Assembly: GCA_028281495.1 (NCBI GenBank)
Contig: JANQJU010000033.1
Span: forward strand, 1 to 64,000
Direction of reading: 5' to 3'
From: SAR324 cluster bacterium
Lineage (GTDB): Bacteria; SAR324; NAC60-12
DNA: 64,000 nt
Shown: piece after piece, positions 16,417-24,806 of the stretch
How positions within the stretch are numbered: position 1 is the stretch's first letter
Layout: each line of letters opens with the position of its first letter
The notes under the pieces: model-generated
What the model was told of the DNA's origin: nothing
Seen by the model: only the letters and a program-made list of their open reading frames with translations
Databases searched by the model: none
Position numbers and translations under genes: made by a program

Positions 16417-17211
16417 CTATAAATTGCGCTCTTGGTTTTTCTGTTGTTGCGGTGTACCTGGGGTTTGGCCTGCTTCTTGAGCACTTTTTGCAGCTTTCCT
16501 CGCACGAGCCAACTCCAATGCCTTATTTTTAGCCGCAGAACTTTTGCCAAGCTGCTTGTATTTCTCCATAGAACGCTGTGCATCCGTGCCTGCAATTTCA
16601 GCCGTGATTTCTGCCTTGGCCCGGAGGTTTCGAGTGCGCTCTCGGATCGCATTGATCGGACTGCGATCAATGGAAGTTTCCAACCCCGCCAGTTGTTGAT
16701 TGAGCGCAATTTCAGCTTTGGCCAATTCAGTATCCGCTATGGTTTCGGCTTCCTCTTTTTTGAGATTTTCCTTTTCCTGCTGCAACCGTTTCAAGTCCAA
16801 CATGTAATCGCTCAAGCGACCTTCTAGGCGTTCAATATCGGTTTCCAGTTCTGCTTGTTTGGCATCAATTTCGTGTTTCCGTGCATCATAGCGCGTGAAA
16901 TCTTCCAAGGCCTGTTGATCATTTTCATTTTCTGACAAGACCTCAACAATCCCCTCTAAGGCCTGCAAGATGTCTTCTTCCTCTTGGTTCAGCGTCTCCA
17001 ATTGTTGCCCTTTTTGAGCAATCATGGCCTTCAGTTGCGAAAGGGCGTTCGTGATTTCATTGATGTTTCGAATCAGATTATCCCGTGTTTCAGCAAACCC
17101 CGCTTTGATCCCGGCAGAACTGGAGGTGAATACCTCATCGGCTTTGTCACTGATTTCGTGCTCGGTTTTGGTAAAGACATTGGAAAGGTATTTTCCGATC
17201 GCTTTGAACAT
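16417..17211 (-). CDS. PspA/IM30-family membrane-associated coiled-coil protein
   Basis: 264 residues, almost entirely helical. The start MFKAIGKYLSNVFTKTEHEI and the long charged coiled coil (about 30-235) fit the PspA/Vipp1 (ESCRT-III-like) family, although the C-terminal 30 residues are low-complexity and Gln/Ala-rich. PspA proteins polymerise on the inner face of the cytoplasmic membrane and help keep it intact under envelope stress. The usual proteobacterial partners PspB, PspC and PspF are absent. Instead it lies between a membrane coiled-coil protein (17-base gap) and an AAA+ gene (nine-base gap). Family membership is judged from pattern, not alignment. Confidence 0.78.
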   Translation of the reverse strand: MFKAIGKYLSNVFTKTEHEISDKADEVFTSSSAGIKAGFAETRDNLIRNINEITNALSQLKAMIAQKGQQLETLNQEEEDILQALEGIVEVLSENENDQQALEDFTRYDARKHEIDAKQAELETDIERLEGRLSDYMLDLKRLQQEKENLKKEEAETIADTELAKAEIALNQQLAGLETSIDRSPINAIRERTRNLRAKAEITAEIAGTDAQRSMEKYKQLGKSSAAKNKALELARARKAAKSAQEAGQTPGTPQQQKNQERNL

Positions 17212-17228
17212 TGATCCCTCCTATTTTC

Positions 17229-18035
17229 CTAATTGTAAGTGGATGTTTTTTTCAGGTCGGCCATGCTTTTTTGAACCGCAACGGCTGCTTCCATTTCCGT
17301 GTGAAAGGATTCAATTGTTTTTTCCGCTTCTTCCATTTCACTGAAATCCGAAGTGGCCGACACCAATTTCAACCGGTTGAGTTCAAAGACATCAATTTTT
17401 TTCTCAAGAACTTGTTTGAATTCATCGAGTTTTTGAGCGTTTTGATCATAAATCTTCAGTTTTTCTTGTGCGACACTGGAATTCTCTGCTTCCCGAACCA
17501 ATTCTTCCCGTTGAAAACCTTTCATCACGTCCAAGATATCCCGCATCTCTTTGAGCAGGGTGGTGCCTTGATCAAATGCATCATTGGCCCCTTCCATAAA
17601 TCGAAATAGTGCGTGCTCGGTAATGATTGTTTGAGATTCCACCGCTTGAGTGAATTCAAAATAGCCTTCCATCAACTGCTGTTTGAGATTTTGGAACCAT
17701 GTCAGTCCAAAGTCTTCAATCTCATGAAACTCATTCAATACTTTTTGCCGTTTGGCTTCTTCATATTCCTGCAAAAACTTTCGTGCCCCTTGTGCAGCAT
17801 AGTTATTTTTATTGAGGTAGAAACTCGTATAGAGGAGTCCAATCGGAATCAAATCAATCAAATGCAGCCAAGCTGGCAATTCGGGAATTTCAATCCCAAA
17901 AATCAATATCGGCAAAAAAACAGCAATCAGAATGTTGTACCAACTGTGTGTGAATCTATGCCACACATACCGTTTCACATAGGAATAACGATTCTCGTAG
18001 TTTAGAGGATCGTCTGAATCGTCTGTGTTCTTCAA
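17229..18035 (-). CDS. Membrane protein with two helices and a cytoplasmic coiled coil
   Basis: 268 residues. Two membrane helices lie near residues 33-50 and 57-74, joined by a very short loop, so both termini should be on the same, probably cytoplasmic, side. The remaining 190 residues are charged and helical with heptad-like spacing. The start is TTG at 18035, supported by GGAG seven bases upstream; no ATG fits. I do not recognise a named family. Its place directly before pspA suggests that it serves as the membrane anchor or partner for PspA, a part played by PspB/PspC in enteric bacteria. That is inference from position and topology. Confidence 0.7.
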   Translation of the reverse strand: MKNTDDSDDPLNYENRYSYVKRYVWHRFTHSWYNILIAVFLPILIFGIEIPELPAWLHLIDLIPIGLLYTSFYLNKNNYAAQGARKFLQEYEEAKRQKVLNEFHEIEDFGLTWFQNLKQQLMEGYFEFTQAVESQTIITEHALFRFMEGANDAFDQGTTLLKEMRDILDVMKGFQREELVREAENSSVAQEKLKIYDQNAQKLDEFKQVLEKKIDVFELNRLKLVSATSDFSEMEEAEKTIESFHTEMEAAVAVQKSMADLKKTSTYN

Positions 18036-18087
18036 TAGTTTACTCCTACCTGTCTAATCTCTCTGTGGGATTCCAGCCCGATCCTCC

Positions 18088-19671
18088 TCAATTGAAGTCA
18101 ATAATCAGGATCTCTACAACATTATTGAGGTTTCGATATTCGTAAACATTTTGATCCGGTTGCCGCTCTGGGGTTCGCGAAACCCCCAACCCCAGATAGG
18201 TCATCCGTTGCTCGTCAACTCCTTTGATATGGGCCAAATAGTCGTATACCGCTTTCGCCATTTTTTCCGTATTTTGAGACACCCGTTCGAGGTTCTGATT
18301 TTGAACGATGGGAGCACGTCCAATCACAGCAATGCGATAATCGTAATTGCTCAACTGTGTGTCATAAATCTGATCAATCACGACTTTGGATTCGGGTTGC
18401 AGTTGTAATCGGCGATTGAATTCAATTTGCAGATTTTCCCGCGTGAATTTGGGCCGATCAATGAGAGACATCCATTCCGTCCGGCTTAAGACAGAGTAGC
18501 TTTTCTTGGCTTCAGGAGGGCGAGGCACCTCTTTGGGATCGTAGGTGTGATAGAGCTGCTGGAGTATTTTGGAATACACAACCGCTTCCGCATCTTCTCC
18601 GGGAATTGGATTGGAAGCGATCGATTTCATCATGCGCAATTTGACTGCAATCGCATCAATCGCATCCAAAATTTTAGCATCGGATGTGGATTTAACAGGG
18701 AATTGAGTATGGACATTCTCAGCCAGAGTATAAAATTTGATGCCATCAAAGGACGCATCGATATCAATGCGATTCATGCCGGTTTGAGTTTCGACTTCTT
18801 CTAAAAAGGGGTTGGTATTGTTTGCATAGTAAACCCCCGCCTCAAAATACCGTTTGAGGAATTGCACCAACACCTTTTCGTTCTTTTTCAAATATTTGCG
18901 ATTCCCCACAAAGACATCAATAATTTTAGCTCGCTTCAATTCACCGCTGTGCATGAGCACCGTGTATCCTTTTTTCTTGGCGCGAGAAATAAACGGTTCC
19001 CATAAACCCACCACGTCATAATCACCGTTGATCAAGCCGTTGTACGTGTCTTCAATATTTTCATGAGCCTTCACATTCCTTCGGTTGAGCAACGATGGGA
19101 CATCTGCATCCACTGCCAACGAGCCCATCATGAATTTTGAAGTAAAAGCCGCCTTCAGTCCTTTCACCTTTTTTAAAGAATCAATGGTAGGAAACTTCGA
19201 TTGGTTTGCCACCACCGCATCAGCCCCCTGTGAATCGGAAGAGGCTGCAAAAATCATGGGGGCCAGTGTGGCCTCTGGCAACGTTCCCAATTGCTCCAGA
19301 TAGTCTCCGATGGGCATCACGCCGATGTGACATTGATCCCCATCGTTCAAATAACGCATTCGTGACGGGTAGTCCGCGCCATCATCAATCAGATTGACTG
19401 CAATTTTTTCTTGCCGAAGGAGCTTTTTGAATTGTTTGGATGCAAGGATGGCGTATCCAAGATAACCGTCATAACATAGGTTGATCGTGTGATCGGCTTG
19501 AAAGCCACCTCCCATATCCACCAGAGTTTGTGTCACAAAATCATCTATGGCCCCAGTTCGATTGAGAGCGACATAAATGCCCCCTGCAATCACTGCGATA
19601 ATGATCACCCAGACGGCAATGATGCGTCCCCATAAAATTTTTCGCTTTGGTTGAGCCATCTCCTCTCTCAT
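18088..19671 (-). CDS. Inner-membrane-anchored substrate-binding protein with OmpA-like C-terminus
   Basis: 527 residues. A single helix (about 14-36) anchors it. Residues 60-330 form an NMT1/SsuA-like periplasmic binding domain (INLCYDGYLGYA at the start, DYDVVGLWEPFISRA in the middle). The C-terminal 100 residues (about 425-527) resemble an OmpA peptidoglycan-binding domain: RIAVIGRAPIV, a helix with SQNTEKMAKAVYDYL, and NNVVEILI at the end, where RRVEI-like endings are usual. No ABC permease gene is nearby. It may sense a ligand in the periplasm while attached to both the inner membrane and the cell wall. The gene begins seven bases after the VWA gene's stop and ends about 50 bases before the next gene. 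Confidence 0.75.
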   Translation of the reverse strand: MREEMAQPKRKILWGRIIAVWVIIIAVIAGGIYVALNRTGAIDDFVTQTLVDMGGGFQADHTINLCYDGYLGYAILASKQFKKLLRQEKIAVNLIDDGADYPSRMRYLNDGDQCHIGVMPIGDYLEQLGTLPEATLAPMIFAASSDSQGADAVVANQSKFPTIDSLKKVKGLKAAFTSKFMMGSLAVDADVPSLLNRRNVKAHENIEDTYNGLINGDYDVVGLWEPFISRAKKKGYTVLMHSGELKRAKIIDVFVGNRKYLKKNEKVLVQFLKRYFEAGVYYANNTNPFLEEVETQTGMNRIDIDASFDGIKFYTLAENVHTQFPVKSTSDAKILDAIDAIAVKLRMMKSIASNPIPGEDAEAVVYSKILQQLYHTYDPKEVPRPPEAKKSYSVLSRTEWMSLIDRPKFTRENLQIEFNRRLQLQPESKVVIDQIYDTQLSNYDYRIAVIGRAPIVQNQNLERVSQNTEKMAKAVYDYLAHIKGVDEQRMTYLGLGVSRTPERQPDQNVYEYRNLNNVVEILIIDFN

Positions 19672-19677
19672 TCCAAT

Positions 19678-20421
19678 TTAAAAATCTTGCGCAATATATT
19701 CCTCAGCACTATCGAACGCCGCTTCTGCCAAAACTAGTTTTTTCGAAGCTGCGACCAATTCATCCACACTGGAGGCTGAAACAAATTGAGTGGTGTGCAT
19801 CAATTGATGTTGTTTCATATCCAGGCCAATTGTACTCACTAAGAGTTTTTGCTCAATCGCCGCGTTCACAGCAAGGTTGACATCTCGTCTTCCGTTCGAT
19901 TCCCCATCGGTGATAATCAAAATGGTATAATCGCCTAAGCCTGCCTGAGTTTCTTTTTGCACGTTTAACATTTGGACTGCTTGATCAACGGCCTCTCCCA
20001 ACGGGGTCTTCCCACCTGCCCGGACTCGCTCAAAGATGGTCTCTAATTGTTCACGAGCCTGATCCACATGAACTAACGAGAGAACGATCCCTTTGTTGAT
20101 TGCAATGATGGCCACATTGTACTCCGTAGGCAATGCCGCGAGAAACTGCCGCAATGCCTCTTTGGCCCGCTCAATCCGCGTGGAATCTCGCTCCTTGACG
20201 ATTGTTTTAAGTTGCTCTTTTCTTCCGAGCAAACGTCCTATGCGTCCAGGTTTTTCTAAGACTTCCTTCTCTTCTCGGACCTTGATGGAAGCATTCATGC
20301 TGCCCGAATCATCGAAGATGATGGTCACATTTTTTCGGTAAAGAGGATTCACCTCTTCCGCCTGAACGAATCCTGCGAGCAACATGAAAATTGTAGCTAG
20401 GGTCACAACTTTGGCTTTCAT
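19678..20421 (-). CDS. Exported von Willebrand factor type A protein
   Basis: 247 residues with a signal peptide (cleavage predicted after FVQA, residue 21) and one VWA domain. All MIDAS residues are visible: D37, S39 and S41 in the DDSGSM motif, T139 in GGKTPLGEA and D172 in IITDGESNG, so the domain should bind a divalent metal and a protein ligand. It ends EEYIAQDF, like the end of the upstream gene product (TFYDEQDF). With no membrane helix after the signal it should be a soluble periplasmic protein. It lies 13 bases after the SBP-OmpA gene and seven before the anchored SBP-OmpA gene, so it probably bridges these two. Confidence 0.85.
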   Translation of the reverse strand: MKAKVVTLATIFMLLAGFVQAEEVNPLYRKNVTIIFDDSGSMNASIKVREEKEVLEKPGRIGRLLGRKEQLKTIVKERDSTRIERAKEALRQFLAALPTEYNVAIIAINKGIVLSLVHVDQAREQLETIFERVRAGGKTPLGEAVDQAVQMLNVQKETQAGLGDYTILIITDGESNGRRDVNLAVNAAIEQKLLVSTIGLDMKQHQLMHTTQFVSASSVDELVAASKKLVLAEAAFDSAEEYIAQDF

Positions 20422-20433
20422 AGGGTACCCTTC

Positions 20434-22140
20434 TCAAAAATCTTGTTCATCATAAAACGTGCTTAGGTCTGCTTCCGCTTTGTAGACAGTCACGGTGAAT
20501 TCAACACGCATGTTTCGTTCAACATCACTTTTACTCCTAGGTTTCGCCACCTCAGGATTGTCGGCTCCTGATGGCACAATCACCATCTGGGCCACGTTCA
20601 AATCCACACCTTCTTTTTTTGCATACTCCACCAGGGCTTCTGCGACTGCATCAGCTCGCGACTGCGATGTTTTCATTGCCGCTTTCTCAATCATGTTGAG
20701 TTCCATTTGGATCAACTGAGAGGACATATTGGGTAAATTCCACGGCTTGGCAGGGTTGGTCACTTTGTTGAGCCAATTTTGTACTTTTTTCAGCGTCTGT
20801 TGGTCTCCTGATTTTTTGCTCTGCACTGCAACACGCCATGCTCTTACGATAGAAACGTCCACATTGCCGACAATCTTGACCACGGCACCGGGGTTGAGCT
20901 TCGCATATTTGATCCCTTCTTGAAATTCGCTCGCATATTGTTTGATATCAAAATTATTCTGATTGGCTTTGAAATAAACGGGGGTGCTGATCAAAACAGA
21001 ACCATGCCCCGATTGGTCTGCACGTTTCACCTCTTTCGCAATCTTAGCCGCCGTTTGTGCAGAAACGGTTTTGATTTGTGCCGTTGTTTCCGTTTTGACA
21101 TTCCAATCCGTTGCGGTAAGGGACACGCGGGAACTCAAAAACCCCAGTTCGACAAAATCTTTTGAAATACGATTTACTTTCTTTTGTAGACTATTGAAAT
21201 TGGTGGGGGATGTTAAAAAGTAATCGCTCTGCTGTTGGTTGTGAAATTTGGTATCTGCAATCATATCGGTCAGATCTTGCACACCCTGACTTCCTTTACC
21301 AAACAGCAAGTTGGCCGTTTTGGTAATCAATGGCTTGTTCTGTAGCTTCCCTTGAGCCGTCACAAAAAAGGCATTCCGAATGCTGGAAAGTTTTGACTTA
21401 TTGGCGTTGGCCCAATCACTTCGAACCAACACAATGTCTTTGATGCTTTCTCTTTGGACTTTGGTTGACGTTCCAATCACAAGACCATCGACGGCTGAAT
21501 TGCCTTCGGTTAAATTCAGCGCATCAGGAAAAATCACAAATGCGATATCGATGTTGGCATCGTTCCGAATCGCATCTTCGGGGGAATTAGGCCCTGTCAA
21601 TTCGGACACGTATTTGAGTTGAATAGGCTGATTTGCTGGACAATTGGCCAATTCTTTTAAGTCTACAAAGTACCCCATATGAGGCCCACCGTATTGAATT
21701 GCGGCGGTCCGTCCGCACCAGTCTTTCAAAGTTTTGATGGTGTTTCTCACCACCACCACATCCCCCCCTGTTGAATCGGTCAAGCTCGTAAAAACCTCCA
21801 TGTTGATACCGCACTTTGCAAACGCCTCTTGAGCCAAAATGGAGGATCCCACCGTTTGTCGGAAAAATGGGGTTTCTCCCTTACAGACAGCCTGGATTTG
21901 TTGAATGGGGTCATCCATCAGTTTCACGCCACCAGGAAACAGCGCTTGGTTATCCAGGGGCAACACGGCCGCTCCCCAAGTGATGGTGGGATAATAATAA
22001 TTGGATTGCACGGGAGCTTTCTGCAAACTTTGCAATTGCTTTTGTTTCGCAAAGGGTTGGGGTTGGATGTAATCCACAGCATGAACCGCTGTCGTGAGAA
22101 CCAGGACTGACAATAAGATAATCCATGATTTGATTTGCAT
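20434..22140 (-). CDS. Exported substrate-binding protein fused to an OmpA-like domain
   Basis: 568 residues, first gene of the envelope operon. A Sec signal peptide (about 21 residues) is followed by an NMT1/SsuA-like binding domain (about 50-290; FFRQTVGSSILAQEAFAK, GGDVVVVRNTIKTLKDW) and a C-terminal OmpA-like domain (about 385-552). The OmpA part has the opening strand STPVYFKANQNNFDI, a central VKIVGNVD, an unusual insert of about 60 residues, the SRADAVAEALVEYA helix and the closing NMRVEFTV. OmpA-like domains usually hold peptidoglycan through a conserved Asp/Arg pair. An AAGGT site precedes the ATG. Its last residues YDEQDF echo the end of the VWA protein. No transporter genes accompany it. 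Confidence 0.78.
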   Translation of the reverse strand: MQIKSWIILLSVLVLTTAVHAVDYIQPQPFAKQKQLQSLQKAPVQSNYYYPTITWGAAVLPLDNQALFPGGVKLMDDPIQQIQAVCKGETPFFRQTVGSSILAQEAFAKCGINMEVFTSLTDSTGGDVVVVRNTIKTLKDWCGRTAAIQYGGPHMGYFVDLKELANCPANQPIQLKYVSELTGPNSPEDAIRNDANIDIAFVIFPDALNLTEGNSAVDGLVIGTSTKVQRESIKDIVLVRSDWANANKSKLSSIRNAFFVTAQGKLQNKPLITKTANLLFGKGSQGVQDLTDMIADTKFHNQQQSDYFLTSPTNFNSLQKKVNRISKDFVELGFLSSRVSLTATDWNVKTETTAQIKTVSAQTAAKIAKEVKRADQSGHGSVLISTPVYFKANQNNFDIKQYASEFQEGIKYAKLNPGAVVKIVGNVDVSIVRAWRVAVQSKKSGDQQTLKKVQNWLNKVTNPAKPWNLPNMSSQLIQMELNMIEKAAMKTSQSRADAVAEALVEYAKKEGVDLNVAQMVIVPSGADNPEVAKPRSKSDVERNMRVEFTVTVYKAEADLSTFYDEQDF

Positions 22141-22311
22141 AGCTTTTACCTTATGAGGCGTGATGTGAATCGTACTACTATTTTGGAAAGTCTCTTCGAA
22201 TGGAAAACGCCAGTTTAAGAAAATTCAACCAACAGGCCAATAAAAATATCGATACTAATGAGGATAAGATTGAATTCGACCGAAAGATCGCTCCATCACA
22301 AAGCAGACTTG

Positions 22312-23769
22312 TTAGAGCGACTGCCCCTGCATGATCAATTTCTGCAAAGCCTTAGCATCTGCAATGTAAGCCGCTTCTTCCATTTGATCGAGTAGGGCCG
22401 AAAAGGGTGAGCTGTGGTTTTCACAAAGCAAGCGCATGGCATCGAGTTGATCGAGCAGTTCTTCAGTGTTGATGATCGGGACTTGGGAGAGTTGGTTCAG
22501 TTCCTTAAGCAACTGCACCTTGGCCTCAACAGGCAAAGGGGGAAGGGCTGAAGACGTTTGTGGAACGTCCATGCTTTTTTCAGGTTTGAGGTATTGAGAA
22601 AGCAAAGGAAACAATTTTTGAAAATTGAGAGGTTTGGTGAGGTACGCTGAAAATCCGACGGCCTCCGCTTGTTCCTTCTGCTCGCTCAAGGCATCAGCAG
22701 AAAGGGCCACGATAGGAACATGGGATACTTTGGGGTTGTGGCGAAGCATTTTGGTGGCAGTGACCCCGTCCATTCCAGGCATGTGTAAATCCATTAAGAT
22801 GAGATGAGGTGTGTGCCCTTGCACGTGCAAAGCTAAGGCCCGTTCTACCCCTTCTTCTCCATTGCTAGCAAAGTAGGCTTGCACGCCTTGCTGGCGAAGC
22901 AACGCTCGGATCACTTCTTGATTCAACTGATTGTCTTCCACAACCAACACCACATTATCAGACGCGAAACGAAATTTTTCTACCACCTGTGTACTGGACA
23001 AAGCGGGGGCCGAGTGCGCCGTTTCTAAAGGCAAACACACTGAAAACGTTGATCCTTTCCCAGGTTCGCTTTCGACCTCAATCGTGCCTTCTAAAAGTTC
23101 TACCATGTGTTTGGTGAGAGTCAGACCCAGACCACTCCCTTCATATTGACGGGTGGTGGCATTATCCACCTGCTCAAATGCTTGAAAAATAGAAGCTTGT
23201 TTTTCAGGAGCAATTCCAATTCCCGTGTCAACCACTTGTAATAATAAACGGCCTTGATCACGCATGGCATGGATCTGTACCGAGCCACCTTTGGGAGTGA
23301 ATTTGATGGCATTGGCTGTCAGGTGCATCAGAATTTGGTTGAGCTTGGAGCGATCCGATATAATGAACTCCGGCAAGTCGCTATCGAAATCGTAATTGTA
23401 TTCCAGATGTTTTTCCAAAGCTTGGGTTCGGTGGATATGGTAAATGCCTTGAAACAACTGCTTTAAACTCAATGGCTCTTCAGAAAGCGCCATCTTGCCG
23501 GATTCGATTTTTGAAAGGTCCAGCAGGTTGTTGAGCAGTTCCGTCAGCGTCTCTCCAGCCACATGGATGTTGTTCAAGTAACGCCGAAATTCTGGTGGTA
23601 GATGATACTCCTGAGCCAGTTGCAAAAGAATTTGGCTGAAACCGAGAATGGAATTTAGAGGAGTTCGAATCTCATGACTCATGTTAGCCAAGAATTCGGA
23701 CTTGGCCCGATGGACACTTTCACTAGGAGGCTTTGAATCGGATGGCACGTGAAGATTAGATTGGGTCAT
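22312..23769 (-). CDS. Sensorless hybrid histidine kinase (HisKA-HATPase-REC)
   Basis: 485 residues without membrane helices. The HisKA box holds the phospho-acceptor H32 in MSHEIRTPLNSILGFSQ. N and G boxes follow (NAIKFTPKGG, DTGIGIAPE, GSGLGLTLTK). A receiver domain has its phospho-aspartate in LILMDLHMPGMDG. The C-terminal 85 residues are a helical tail also seen at the end of the kinase at 29642-32656. The start overlaps the stop of the REC-RsbW gene (ATGA), so the two are coupled, and that protein may supply the missing input. It should act in the cytoplasm. Confidence 0.92.
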   Translation of the reverse strand: MTQSNLHVPSDSKPPSESVHRAKSEFLANMSHEIRTPLNSILGFSQILLQLAQEYHLPPEFRRYLNNIHVAGETLTELLNNLLDLSKIESGKMALSEEPLSLKQLFQGIYHIHRTQALEKHLEYNYDFDSDLPEFIISDRSKLNQILMHLTANAIKFTPKGGSVQIHAMRDQGRLLLQVVDTGIGIAPEKQASIFQAFEQVDNATTRQYEGSGLGLTLTKHMVELLEGTIEVESEPGKGSTFSVCLPLETAHSAPALSSTQVVEKFRFASDNVVLVVEDNQLNQEVIRALLRQQGVQAYFASNGEEGVERALALHVQGHTPHLILMDLHMPGMDGVTATKMLRHNPKVSHVPIVALSADALSEQKEQAEAVGFSAYLTKPLNFQKLFPLLSQYLKPEKSMDVPQTSSALPPLPVEAKVQLLKELNQLSQVPIINTEELLDQLDAMRLLCENHSSPFSALLDQMEEAAYIADAKALQKLIMQGQSL

Positions 23770-24671
23770 TCGTCCGAGTCTGGTTGAGAAGGATCTGGTA
23801 AGTACTTAATCATGGTAATCTGATTGCCGGATTCATTCCAGCGCACTTCGTCCATATAGGCCCGGATCAGGAGAATGCCTCTTCCACTGAATACCAAAGG
23901 GTTGGAATCTGCAAATGAAGGCAAATTTTCATAATCAAAGCCTATCCCTTCATCCGTCACTTCAAACTCAATCTGGTGTTGCTGGAAGCGGTATACGATT
24001 GTGACTTGTTTTCCTGAGTATTCTGGAGAGGCTTCTCGTTCTTGAAGCATTTCAGCAAACAGATCCCAAGACTCTTCTTTGATTTCTGAGCTGATCCCTA
24101 AGTTTCCATGAATGATCGCATTTCCCAAAGCTTCGATCAAACAAAGATTCAAGCGATTGATGTTCAATCCAAAGGCATCGCATATGGGAGCTAGGTGATC
24201 CTGAAAACACGCGACCACACTGTTGACCAATCCCGTACGACTTTCAATTGCGACCTGGAGTTCTCCCCGATAAAACGGTAGTAGGGTTTTGACCTGTTCT
24301 TTTTCTGAACAAATGGACTCGACCTTCCCTAAGGTCTTTTGAAGATCCAATAGGTCGAATGGTTTTTGTAGAAAATCAAAGGCTCCCAACTTCAAAGCCT
24401 GAATGGCAAATCGGAGTTCCGCATGCCCGGTCATCATGACGACCGGCAATTTGTAGTCTTCTTTACGGATCCGTTCGAACAATTGTAATCCATCCAACCG
24501 AGGCATTTTGATATCCGTCAAGACCATGTCAAACTGATGGGGAACTTCGGCAAATATCTCCCATGCTTGTTGACCATCTTGTGCCACCTGCACAGAATAA
24601 CCTTTGATTGTGAGCCGGCGTTCCAACATTTGTCGCACTTGGGCTTCGTCATCCACTAATAGGATGTTCAT
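23766..24671 (-). CDS. Response regulator with RsbW-like ATPase output domain
   Basis: 301 residues. The N-terminal receiver is complete (DD at 7-8, D53 in LTDIKMP, K in FLQKPFD). The C-terminal part (about 150-295) is a HATPase_c_2 domain of the RsbW/SpoIIAB type, with the N-box EALGNAIIHGNLG and the G-box DEGIGFDYENLP ... GRGILLIRAYMD. RsbW-type ATPases phosphorylate STAS antagonists and hold sigma factors or other partners, so phosphorylation of the receiver may gate a partner switch. A STAS gene lies in the same cluster at 26982-27335. A four-base overlap couples it to the hybrid kinase that follows. Confidence 0.9.
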   Translation of the reverse strand: MNILLVDDEAQVRQMLERRLTIKGYSVQVAQDGQQAWEIFAEVPHQFDMVLTDIKMPRLDGLQLFERIRKEDYKLPVVMMTGHAELRFAIQALKLGAFDFLQKPFDLLDLQKTLGKVESICSEKEQVKTLLPFYRGELQVAIESRTGLVNSVVACFQDHLAPICDAFGLNINRLNLCLIEALGNAIIHGNLGISSEIKEESWDLFAEMLQEREASPEYSGKQVTIVYRFQQHQIEFEVTDEGIGFDYENLPSFADSNPLVFSGRGILLIRAYMDEVRWNESGNQITMIKYLPDPSQPDSDE

Positions 24672-24806
24672 AAAAACTCCTCCATATGTGAAACCGGGGG
24701 AATGCTATTGGACGTCATAGGGTCCAGCAACAAGGGAGACTCTCAATGATCATAGTTAAATCATAGGTTCTTGAAAGACAAGCTAGGGACAGAAGCAGGT
24801 AAGGAC

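Noticed and set aside
22141-22311. Sigma-54 type promoter before the PspA operon
   Set aside because: Enteric psp genes use sigma-54, so I looked for a -24/-12 GG...GC pair on the minus strand and found none that fits.
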